Below, one piece after another: positions 39,001-48,765 of a DNA stretch of 64,000 bases. Every line of letters begins with the position of its first letter. The stretch's first letter is position 1. Source of the stretch: Apostichopus japonicus (lineage: Eukaryota; Echinodermata; Holothuroidea; Aspidochirotida; Stichopodidae); NCBI RefSeq assembly GCF_037975245.1, contig NC_092574.1, positions 3,567,001-3,631,000 of the forward strand, in the 5' to 3' direction. Position numbers and translations under genes: made by a program. A model generated the notes under the pieces. That model ran no database searches, had not been told where the DNA came from, and saw nothing but the letters and a program-made list of their open reading frames with translations.

Positions 39001-42000
39001 GAGACCTTGAAGCACGCCCCCAACCAAACCAGGAGGTATCAACTTTGGGTACAAAATTGAATAAAGAGGACATTTTTTATATCTATGTCTGAAATTGCTT
39101 GAAGGCTATAACTCTATGAAAAGTTAAATTAAACTAGAATAGCAAACTATTTACAGACAATCGGGTAAAGAAAAATGATGCAAACAACCATAGAAAAAAC
39201 CTGGAAAAGCATCAGTATTAACTTTTTACTTCAATTATTAAAAAATCATTAAAATTAAGCTCTTCCCTACACACTAGAACAGCTATATTAAATATTTAAA
39301 TCTACATCAATATCTTTAAGATATGTACGACTTTTTTTGTTCTAATGTTCTTAACTCGAGTACTCCATAGGACAACAACAATGAAAACCATTTGACTAAG
39401 CTGCTTTTGAAAGCAGTTAACGTATTGTTTCAGAAGAATGCCAACTAAAATAGCCTTCCAATCATGTACCTATGTTGTGTGATGCTTTTAAATATCATTT
39501 TCATTAAATAAATTTAAGGTCTAGCTAAATAGCAAAATAATAAATTTCTTCCACATGGTAGCCTAACACCACACTAAGTCAATGAGAAATCTAAGCCTAA
39601 CCATATATTTATTCGCTGAAACTGTGACGCAGTTATAAGATATCCATGGAATATTTCCGTTATTGCTGTTTCGTTCGACCACATGGTTGCTTAACACCAC
39701 ACTAAGTCAATGGGGTAAACTAGCCTAGCCATCTGTTTATTTGCTGAAATTGTGACGCAGTTATAATATATCCATGGTATATTCTCACTATTGCTCTTAT
39801 CCTCGACCACATGGTTGCCTAACACCACACTAAGTCAATGGGGGTAAACTAGCCTAGCCATCTGTTTATTCGCTGAAATTGTGACGCAGTTATAAGATAT
39901 CCATGGAATATTTTATTAATGCTGTTACTTTCGACCACATGGTTGCCTAACACTACACTAAGTCAATGGGGTAAACTAGCCTAGCCATCTGTTTATTGGC
40001 TGAAATTGTGACGCAGTAATATGATATCCATGGAATATTTTCATTATTGCTGTTAGGTTCGACCACATGGTTGCTTAACACTTCACCTTAGAATGGGGTA
40101 AACTAGCCTAGCCATCTGTTTATTCGCTGAAATTGTGACGCAATTATAAAATATCCATGGAATATTTCTATTATTGCTGTTTCGTTCGACCACATGGTTG
40201 CCTAACACTACACTGAGTCAATGGGGTAAACTAGCCTAGCTCTCTGCTTATTAGCTGAAATTGTGACGTAGTTATAAGATATCCATGGAATACATTCGTT
40301 ATTGCTGTTATTTTCGACCACATGGTAGCCTCACACCAAACTAAGTCTATGGAAAATTTGCCTTACCATTGGTTTGCAAAACACCAAAATAAATAGATAA
40401 CTATTTGCGTAGGATTCGGTTAATAAATTAGGAACCGGGTAGTATCGTGTGGCCGGGTACCCGGATAACCCGTTCAAACACTACTTTATATGTTTAAATG
40501 TATGCTGTATGAGCCCCAAACAAGCCAGATTTTCAAATATGGTGGTCACCTTTAGTCAAACTTCTTAAACTAATTTTGTTATCTATCATCCTGGCGGAAA
40601 TTGACCTTACTGGGACATTCAAACATCTTTTGTGTTCATTTAGAATCGTCGGAGAACAATTTGGAGAGTTAAGACCTCCAGCAAAGTACTTATTGAAAAC
40701 TTGTAGTAATTATACTATGCCCGAGATTATAATCTGGGGCCAATATATATGTAAATGAATAAATCTCCATCAATAATTGAAAATATCTTTTTGACGTAAG
40801 CCAGTGAATTTGAAGCAAAATGTTTACCCTCATTTTTGATGGAAATCAATTCAAACAATGTAAATAAATTAATATACTTGCGAACAATTCACGGGATGAT
40901 TTCTTGCAGAAGCTGGTGTACGATTCCACAATGGTACGTGTGTGTCTTTCGAAGAGATAGAAGTTGCAGAGACCTTGAAGCACGCCCCCAACCAAACCAG
41001 GAGGTATCAACTTTGGGTACAAAATTGAATAAAGAGGACATTTTTTATATCTATGTCTGAAATTGCTTGAAGGCTATAACTATGAATAGTTAAATTAAAC
41101 TAGAAAAGCAAACTATTTACAGACAATCGGGTAAAGAAAAATGCAAACAACCATAGAAAAAACCTGGAATAGCATCAGTATTAACTTTTTACTTCAAATA
41201 TTACAAAATCATTAAAATTAAGCTCTTCCCTACACACTAGAACAGCTATATTAAATATTTAAATCTACATCAATATCTTTAAGATATGTACGACTTTTTT
41301 TGTTCTAATGTTCTTAACTCGAGTACTCCATAGGACAACAACAATGAAAACCATTTGACTAAGCTGCTTTTGAAAGCAGTTAACGTATTGTTTCAGAAGA
41401 ATGCCAACTAAAATATCCTTCCAATCATGTACCTATGTTGTGTGATGCTTGTAAATATCATTTTCATTAAATAAATTTAAGGTCTAGCTAAATAGCAAAT
41501 AATAAATTTCTTCCACATGGTAGCCTAACACCACACTAAGTCAATGAGAAATCTAAGCCTAACCATATATTTATTCGCTGAAATTGTGACGCAGATATCC
41601 ATGGAATATTTCCGTTATTGCTGTTTCGTTCGACCACATGGTTGCCTAACACCACACTAAGTCAATGGGGTAAACAAGCCTAGCCATCTGTTTATTTGCT
41701 GAAATTGTGACGCAGTTGTAAGATATCCATGGAATATTTTCATTATTGCAGTTACGTTCGACCACATGGTTGCTTAACACTACAGTAAGTCAATGGGGTA
41801 AACTAGCCTAGCCATCTGTTTATTGGCTGAAATTGTGACGCAGTAATATGATATCCATGGAATATTTTCATTATTGCTGTTAGGTTAGACCACATGGTTG
41901 CTTAGCACTTCACCTTAGAATGGGGTAAACTAGCCTAGCCATCTGCTTATTAGCTAAAATTGTGACGCAGTTATAAGATATCCATGGAATATTTTCATTA

Positions 42001-43080
42001 TTGCTGTTACGTTCGACCACAGGGTTGACTAACACTACACTAAGTCAATGGGGTAAACTAGCCTAGCCATCTGTTTATTCGCTGAAATTGTGACGCGGTT
42101 ATAAGATATCCATGGATTATTTTCATTATTGCTCCTACGTTCGACCACATGGTTGCCTAACACTACACTAAGTCAATGGGGTAAACTAGCCTAGCCATCT
42201 CTGTATTCGCTGAAATTGTGACGCAGTTATAAGATGTCCATGGATTATTTTCATTATTGCTCTTACGTTCGACCATATCGTTGCCTAACACTACACTAAG
42301 TCAATGGGATAAACTAGCCTAGCCATATGTTTGCGCCCCCCCCCCCAAAGTAAATAAATAACACTTTGCGTAGGATTTGGGTAACAAATTAGGAACCGGG
42401 TAGTATCGCGTGGGGCGGGAACCCGGATAACCCGTGAAAAAACTATTTTATATGTTTAAATGTATGCTGTATTGGCCCCAAACATGCCAGATAAATTATG
42501 GTGGTCACCTTTAATCGAAATTCAAAACTATTTTTGTTATCACCCAGGAGGAAATTTACCTCACTGGGACATTTAAACATCTTTTGTTGTTCTTTATAAT
42601 CGTCGGAAGACAATTCGGAGAGTGAAGACCGCCAGCAAAGTACTTTTGAAAATTCGTAGCAATTACAGCATGATATAATCTGGGGCCCATACATAATAAA
42701 TGTAAAAATCTACATCAATAATCAGGCAATATCTATTTGACATGTACAATTTGTATTTTTAAGCTTTTCATTACCATAAATACTCGAAAGGGCAAACAAC
42801 TTTTGAAGAATTTCTTTAGAAAACTTGTTGAAAGTATTGGTCACCCGGGAATGTAAAATGTACTATCCGTCTATCAATAGCGTTTCTTTTCATGAGCTCA
42901 GTGCAATTTAGTTTTACACTTACATTTTACATGTTGAAAGGTATGCTGTATTGGCCCCAAACATGCCAGATTTTCAAATTATTGTGGTCACCTTTAGCCA
43001 ATCTTCTTAAACTATTTTTCTCCTTATCATTCTGTAGGAAATTTAACTCACTGGGACATTCAAACATTTAACATTTTTAC
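33060..43080 (-). repeat. right arm, tandem C-B-A compound units
   Basis: Mirror image of the left-arm units. Approximate borders: C 33060 (truncated), B 33342, A 33613; C 34005, B 34794, A 35196; C 35593, B 36380, A 37053-37180 (lacks its first two thirds); C 37181, B 37980, A 38385; C 38781, B 39560, A 40353; C 40747, B 41521, A 42336; diverged C 42691 and A 42891-43080. A two-unit higher-order repeat of about 3.18 kb is visible: the block near 34801 reappears near 37988 and that near 36421 near 39600, with the same private variants. A run of eleven C marks the B/A border at 42336. Confidence 0.88.
37252..37476 (+). other. possible coding remnant inside module C
   Basis: This copy of the C core reads as 74 open codons from ATG to TGA, with a protein-like composition: an acidic/aromatic stretch (SFEEIEV), then ETLKHAPNQTRRYQRHVN and LWVQN. 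In other units the downstream two thirds of the same frame remains open, but the upstream part is shifted by a 4-base difference (GTACGTACGTG here, GTACGTG elsewhere) and ends at TAG. The antisense strand also has a conserved 62-codon frame in the left arm. I recognise no family. It could be a captured exon or chance. Confidence 0.2.
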
Positions 43081-43870
43081 AAAGCTGGTGTTGAAAGTGG
43101 TTAACGTATTGGTTCCCTTAGTCACGAACATAAAAGAAAAGACGGGAAAGGATAATTTTTTCTGTTAAAATATCATTAAATCATACATTAAGTTAACACA
43201 TAACAAATTCATTTCAATTACTTACAATAGAATGAAGTCGCTGAAAACAGGGCGTGGTTCCTGGTAGGTCGGCGAAAGCTGTTCTGTACAGTTGGCTAGT
43301 CAGGTTTTCGGAAGAGCGTGGTTTTGAAATTGACCAATATATATATTTTGTATAAAAGGTCCTCTTGAAAAGGTTCCAGGTAAAGGTAATACACAACAGT
43401 CCAAATCGAGAACATCAAAATGAAAGAGTATTCTCCAGGTAAATGGATTGACGGAAAGTAAGTTCAACTAGCGAGAGAGAGATGAATCAGCATAGATGTA
43501 TTCATAGCGTATGATACAATAACAACCACGTGGAAGCAGGTACGGGCAGAACGGCAATGTAAAATTTAGCAAAGTAGAACGGCGTTGACAGATAATGAAA
43601 AGATAGGCAACATGTGTAGTGAAGAGAAGACACCCTTCTTGGGAGGAGTGAATTGAACTGAACCAATTCAGTTAAAGCTACTACCAAAGAAGAGCTTGCA
43701 CGGCGTAGCGATTACGTAATACTTTAATTGTATTAACACAGCTACTGCCAAAGAGGATCTAGCACGGCTTAGCGATTACGTAACTCTTTAATTGTATTAA
43801 CACAGTTACTATCAAAGAGGAGCTAGCACGGCGTAGCGATTACGTAACACTTTCATTGTATTAACACATT
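43081..43870 (-). repeat. right arm, outer domain and three-copy 64-base repeat
   Basis: Reverse-complement counterpart of 3175-4000. The triple repeat occupies 43683-43870, each unit with GCGATTACGTAA and CACGGC. A TATAAAAGG word near 43354 is absent from the left-arm copy, so I do not treat it as a promoter. Confidence 0.8.
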
Positions 43871-44321
43871 CTTAAGGTTTACACAATAAATTAAACATAG
43901 CTACGTACAATGTATAAATGTTATAATTCATTCAAAAGGCACACAATTAAACTACGTACGACAGATGTACATTCCTTGAATAGAATGCACAGACATCATA
44001 ACACTAGTACAATCATATTAAGTGTATAAATCTACATCAATAATCAGTAAAATCGCTTTTGGCATACACAACTTTTTCTCCTGAGCTCGCCTTTACTACG
44101 AGTACTACATATGGCCCAAACAATTGAAGTTTTTGTTTATGAAGCTGCAGTGTTGAAAGAAGGTAAGGTATTGATTCCCTGAAAATTTGAAATGTACTAT
44201 CCTTCAAATCATGTACGTCCGTTGTGTGATGCGTTTACTATCACTTTCATTAAAGAAAATAAAGGCCTAGTTAAACAACAAACCGTATGCGAAACAGCGT
44301 TGTAACAGTCATATTCCTAAG
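43871..44321 (-). repeat. right arm, terminal segment (empty site of the SINE)
   Basis: Counterpart of 2277-3174 without the SINE. The uninterrupted ACTATCACTTTCATTAAAG at 44237-44255 is the pre-insertion form of the SINE target. The arm-to-arm match ends at 44321. Confidence 0.8.
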
Positions 44322-44660
44322 TGACTCTGTCAATAAAAAATGTATTACTTTTCATTTGCCCAGTGCATTATATTTTGACTCCAACCCTGCATAGGCCTAT
44401 GTTTAAGATATGCTGCATTGGCCCCAAACATGCCATATTTTCATATATGGTCACCTTTGGTCAAACTCCTTAAACTATTTTTTTTTACCACCCTGGAGGA
44501 AAGTTACCTACGGAAGCGTAGAAGGGACATTGCATTGACGAGTTACCGACTTCACAAAACGACAATTATCTGCAAATTGACGATTTGTCAAGTTGGTAGC
44601 TCGTCAATGCAATGTCACTTCTACGCTTCCGTAGTTACCTCACTGGGGAACCGATACACA
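44322..44660 (-). repeat. extra A-module fragment outside the palindrome
   Basis: From about 44345 the sequence resembles 42880-43080: CTTTTCAT, then CAGTGCA, then GCATTGGCCCCAAACATGCC, GTCACCTTTGGTCAAAC and CCTGGAGGAAA. It is broken by the small palindromic element at 44510-44632. No counterpart exists to the left of 2277, so the related repeats extend further on the right than on the left. Confidence 0.7.
44510..44632. mobile_element. 123-base palindromic MITE with 8-base target duplication
   Basis: Almost the entire element is two inverted arms of about 50 bases. Both ends read ACGGAAGCGTAGAAG inward, followed by GACATTGCATTGACGAG, with a few mismatches further in and a spacer of about 20 bases. 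The direct repeat AGTTACCT flanks it at 44502-44509 and 44633-44640. It interrupts an A-module fragment: without insert and duplication the host reads GGAAAGTTACCTCACTGGG, as in related copies. Target length fits hAT- or P-type elements. No coding sequence. Confidence 0.85.
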
Positions 44661-44940
44661 TCTCTACATTTTGTACCACGGTAAGAACTCGTTCGTGCTC
44701 GTAATTCCGCAGCATGTTCTATGAGATACACGGTAGGTAACTGGACCCATGCTGTATAACTAAAGTCAAAGAATTATCGGGAGTAAATGCGTTTGTAATC
44801 AAGCAATTCTGTCGTCTGTCAACGTGCAGGTCCATCGTCTTCCAGTAGTATTGCTGGCAAATCCGAGAGATTCTGCTTTTTATCAAAATTAATATTCAAT
44901 CGAAGTTAGAACTACACCCGGTATGTGAGAATTTTCATTT

Positions 44941-45343
44941 TTATTATTGGGTAGCCTAGGCCTTAATGGAATATTTGTAAAAATATTCATACTAAGTTAT
45001 ACAGTAGGCTATATAGCGTAGGATTAGCCTTAGCTAGGTCAACTTTAACTAGCGCAACTGTAGAACAAAAATATATGCAGGCTCACTGCAACTTCTTAGA
45101 CCAGCTAGACTATGTAAACTGGCCCATGTAGTAATGATATATGAGAAATTAAATTGTTATTATTGGGTAGCCTAAATGGAATAATTGTAAAAATATTCAC
45201 ACTAAGTTATACAGTAGGCTATATAGCCTAGGATTAGCCTTAGGTAGGTCATCCAGAACTAGCTATACTGTAGAACAAAAATGTAAGCAGACTCACTGCA
45301 ATTTCTTAGGCCAGCTAGATTATGTAACTGGCCCATGTAGTAA
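44941..45343 (+). repeat. two-copy tandem duplication, 216-base period
   Basis: TTATTATTGGGTAGCCTA at 44941 recurs at 45157. Both copies then share AAAAATATTCA, TACAGTAGGCTATATAG, TAGAACAAAAAT and ACTGGCCCATGTAGTAA in order. Copies differ by about 10 percent and small indels. Confidence 0.85.
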
Positions 45344-45439
45344 AATAGACCTGGTAGTGGTATAGTCATTGCATTAACATTTCTAGCAATATTGTAATGG
45401 CTATATAAGTATAACAGCATTCTGTGAGTTAAGAATGAT

Positions 45440-45610
45440 TGATGCATTGGCCCCAAATTATAGCATGGTAAAAATTGTAGGCTTCAAAATGTAGCCTACT
45501 GAGTACCTGGATTAGGCCTTTAGTTTTAAATGTGTAAGTTCTTAATGAACACACAAGATGACAATGTCCCAGCGAGGTAAATTTCTCCAGGGTGGTAATT
45601 AAAACACTGA
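45440..45610 (+). repeat. diverged A-module fragment, opposite orientation
   Basis: GCATTGGCCCCAAATTATAG followed by TTAATGAACACACAAGATG, ATGTCCCAGCGAGGTAAATT and TCCAGGGTGGTA matches module A in left-arm orientation. It forms a small inverted pair with 44400-44660. The rest of 45344-46403 shows no recognisable gene. Confidence 0.55.
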
Positions 45611-46411
45611 TTCAAGAATTTTGACCAATATTTTAGGTCTTGGCATTAAATTCAACTTAAAGCCCCATCCTGCAGTTGGTGTAAACAAACCTCAGTGCCT
45701 GCAACCACACCTTCTTATTGATAATTCTTTCTTGGCTGTTTGCAAGTTTAGCACTGAACTAGCTGAAGCAAGCTCTGTTTACAAACAAAACCATGTTCAA
45801 ATGATATTTCGATCTATACAATTCCTGTGTACATTTGCTGAAGCCCACTGGCACATTCTCTGCATGAGCACTGCACTGTATATAAACACACCAGCTGTTC
45901 TCATTATTTTGAAGATATTTCCTCATAATTTGAATTATTGCCAAGATATGTGGAACTAGATGAGAAGTTACTCAGTGAAATTGTGGACTATCTATCAGTA
46001 CTGAGGGAGATGATTATATATATTTATATATTGTACATTCAAACTCCTTATGGGGATTTTTAAGTCGTATCTTATATGCAGGTCCAGATTAACTGCTTAA
46101 TGAAGTATGTCACCATGCATAATTGGCACCGGACAAGGAAAACAGATATTTGTTTCCACATGCATGAAGTGTTACTGTTATTTTGTCCATGCAAGTTTGT
46201 TAAGCCATAGCACCTAGTTGTTAGCCTAACTGTATATCCCATGCACTCTTTTACATTTCTGAAATTTGACAGCCTCCATGGTGATACTGGACAATTAAAT
46301 TTCCGAGCAAAATTATACCTTCTCCAGTAATGTATGGAAGGAGCAATTTTAATTTCCAATTATAGGCATCAAACTTGAATTAGCTCAGGGCACTTAATAA
46401 TTGGGCACGAC

Positions 46412-48061
46412 CATAGGCGTACGGGACCATTTCAGTTTGGGGGGGGGCAGAACTTTTGTGCCCGAAAGTTCCCGTGGCACTATCTAAGCGGAGCGCCACC
46501 ATCAGTTGGCGCGTAGCGTACAAGAAAATTTTTGGCATACAATGCCTCTCAGATTGCCGGAAACGGCACTTCTGAGGCCTTGCAAGTTGCATCTAAACAT
46601 TCTTTATGTTATAATCTCATGTTTTAGAAATTTACACTTCCCCAAAAATTTGGTAAATTAGAAGAAGAAAAAATGGTAACATCACTTTGAAGGGGAAAAA
46701 TGGGACAGTATATTTTTTAAGCTCCTATTTAGATACCTTATTTATTATTTTAACACAGTACTCAGCTACCTCCAGAAAAACATACATTGTTCAACGACAC
46801 GTAGGCGGGAGGATGTCGCTGTGTCGGGTGAGACTGCAATTTGTCTCACAAAGAAGTATAAAATATAACAAAGAATATGATAAACCTGTACTTCTAGGCT
46901 TGTAGGCACCCCCCCCAGCATGAAAAAGAAAATGTTTCTTATATACACTCATGTCTGGGATGTCCAGGTCAAGGGCGGTGGAAGCACTTTTAATCTGAGG
47001 GGGGGGGGGCACCGACATCAAAGGGCACTTTGCAGAAATTCGATTGGACTAATGCAGCCTTACATTTTGAACCCTTTATAACTCTTATTGTATTATCTTA
47101 TTTGTGTATACACATCACTCCATCAAAGCCCCCCCCCCCAAAGGAAAATATGCATACTAGCAGAGACAAAATGAGGTAAAATCATGCTACTTGCTAATGT
47201 AGGAATCTTCCGAATTAGAGTATTTTTCTTGTTAATATCTTAACAAAATTTTTCCATTCGAAATAGCTTTGGGTTTGACCCAAAGAAATTCATTAAAAGT
47301 CACAGGCTTAGCCAGGATTTGCAAAGTTGTATGCACGACTATCTGAGCGGAGCGCCACCATCGGTTGGCGCGGAGCGTATACTATAAAAATTTTTAATGA
47401 ATTTTTAATGAATCAATTTTTATGTAGAAAAAGGCACATTTTTAACCTGAGGAAAAGTGGGTGGGGGGGGGCACGTGCCCCCTGTGCCCCCCCTGTGTCC
47501 CCCGGTTCCGCCGCCCTTGGTCCAGGTATACAATATTAGTTAGAAAAAAAATTGATCGTGCAAAAAGCGTGGTAGCCCAGATGAACTGCGCTTACGGTGG
47601 TGTTACACGGAAATATTCGGGCATCATGATGCTAAATAAAGACAAGAGCATCAATGACGCAGTATCTCAATACTGGAAGTTCTAATTTCAATTCCTAGTT
47701 TCATATCTTTGCTCTGTCTCTACAATTATCAATATCAATCATGGTACAACAAATACAGAACTTGCATTTAAGCTACTTTGCCACGAAAAGTCTCTGCAGG
47801 CTACACTTCATCCTGCGAGTGTTGCCTTTAGCGCCCACTGCCTGTTTGTCGAGGTAAAGAAAATCATGGAATTGTCGGGCAAAAAATTTGAAAAAGATTT
47901 GGGCAAGCTAAGTACTGCATATTAATATATATATATATTTCCAGATGACAAGAAATTCGGGCAAAAGTCCTGAAAAATTCGGGCAGCCTAAAAAAAAAAT
48001 ATATAGGCCTATATATATATATTTTTTCTCCTCTTAGGCTGCCCCGCCTCGTACGCCTATG
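46412..48061. mobile_element. 1,650-base non-autonomous hAT-like element
   Basis: Termini are CATAGGCGTACG at the left and its reverse complement CGTACGCCTATG at the right. The direct repeat GGCACGAC flanks it at 46404-46411 and 48062-48069. Eight-base duplications and C-A starting ends fit the hAT superfamily. No transposase remains; open frames are short. It carries one copy of the shared 90-base core (46479-46572) and a complete nested element (46970-47519). A 74-codon frame at 47461-47685 begins in a G-run of the nested element and is not convincing. Confidence 0.85.
46970..47519. mobile_element. 550-base nested hAT-like MITE
   Basis: Begins CAAGGGCGG and ends CCGCCCTTG, with a perfect 8-base duplication GTCCAGGT at 46962-46969 and 47520-47527. 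It lies inside the 1,650-base element, so it is younger. Internally it resembles 52091-52716: GCACCGACATCAAAGGGCAC, TCCATCAAAGCCCCCC and AAAGGAAAATATGCATACTAG. It holds one copy of the shared core at 47338-47390. Confidence 0.88.
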
Positions 48062-48069
48062 GGCACGAC

Positions 48070-48687
48070 AAATTGGAAAGTAACCCTGGCAATCCACTGC
48101 CCAGCTGTACACCACCCATCTATATGTGATACTATGCATCATGATTTGATTCAGTGAAGAAAAGAATTTTGACAAAATTTTAGTTACTCTTATCTTAAAG
48201 AAATTAATAATCTGCTTAATTTGTTGCTATATCCCTTTACTTAATCATAAAGGATTTCATAGTTTCTGGTCCTACAGACATTTTGGCGTGTCCATATTGA
48301 TTAATATGACGAAAATGTATTTGTTCCCGGCGCAGATAATATGCAAGAGAGCCAAAAAGCAGAAGCTTCTTTGTTCACTTACCACGGTGAACCTGGATAG
48401 AACAGTGACCAAAACTCCTTTGAACTACTTTACTAAAAGTAGTTCATCTGTAGGTGCTGCTGACAAGACATCATTAGAAGATTTATACCATCATAAGGCT
48501 GACAAAATGCAATAACCTGCCAGTATAATACAAAAAAATCATAAGTGCATGTTGAAATTGACCAAAGATTTTAGAATTCACTTTGGTCAACCCAACAACT
48601 AATTGTGAGAGATATTGTAAATCAAACTATATGCAGCATTTGGAATGAGTACAGTGTGTAGTACCAACATTCATTTACACTTGACAG
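48070..48687. other. intergenic or intronic DNA
   Basis: No transposon ends or RNA genes are visible. An open frame at 48288-48515 (75 codons) has no recognisable motif. It could belong to the gene suggested by the exon that follows, but I see no clear splice support. Confidence 0.4.
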
Positions 48688-48765
48688 AAAACCATGCCTG
48701 ACTTATCTGGATATGATGTTGCCCTTCCAGTGTTCCATGCATATGGCCATAAGTTTTCATGCCAG
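48688..48765 (+). CDS. putative exon of a KDZ-type transposase-like protein
   Basis: A 78-base, 26-codon open segment flanked by a good acceptor (TTACACTTGACAG, ending 48687) and a strong donor (CCAG followed by GTAAGT at 48766). The reading is K-T-M-P-D-L-S-G-Y-D-V-A-L and then PVFHAYGHKFSCQ. A histidine-rich PVFHxxGHxxxCQ block is characteristic, as far as I recall, of Kyakuja-Dileera-Zisupton transposases, where it precedes the DGE catalytic segment. Both exon ends are in phase 0. I could not find the expected DGE-containing downstream exon or an upstream partner in the window. It could be a remnant of a mobile KDZ element with introns, a host gene derived from one, or a short chance match. 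No ribosome start is implied. Confidence 0.4.

Larger units (their letters stand above)
2277..44321. repeat. 42-kb nested inverted repeat (giant palindromic block)
   Basis: The left arm read forwards matches the right arm read as reverse complement from end to end. Matching landmarks are: CTTAGGAATA at 2277 with TATTCCTAAG ending at 44321; CGCTGTTTCGCATACG near 2299 with CGTATGCGAAACAGCG near 44283; the triple GTTACGTAATCGC repeats (3175-3365 and 43683-43870); the outer domains; the A/B/C compound units; the inner flanks (12891-13029 and 32916-33059); and the 99-base satellite, which flips at 26024-26077. The arms are about 23.7 kb and 18.2 kb, the difference being mostly satellite copy number. 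Arm-to-arm identity looks roughly 85-95 percent by eye. No transposase, RT or other coding sequence is recognisable inside. I could not find a convincing target duplication at the two ends, and a related A-module fragment continues beyond the right end. The design resembles foldback elements, but a satellite-driven chromosomal palindrome is also possible. Confidence 0.88.

Noticed and set aside
43340-43370. TATAAAAGG as a promoter of the palindrome
   Set aside because: The word is missing in the left-arm copy and no transcript-like structure follows it.
2277-44321. Assembly artefact from a folded long read
   Set aside because: A folded read would give nearly identical arms. Here the arms differ by many substitutions, a SINE, a 264-base insert, different numbers of B units and different satellite subfamilies. 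A misjoin at the exact centre is still possible and is listed as a check.
45621-45959. 112-codon open frame
   Set aside because: No recognised motif and no splice or start context. The opposite strand is open too. Likely chance.
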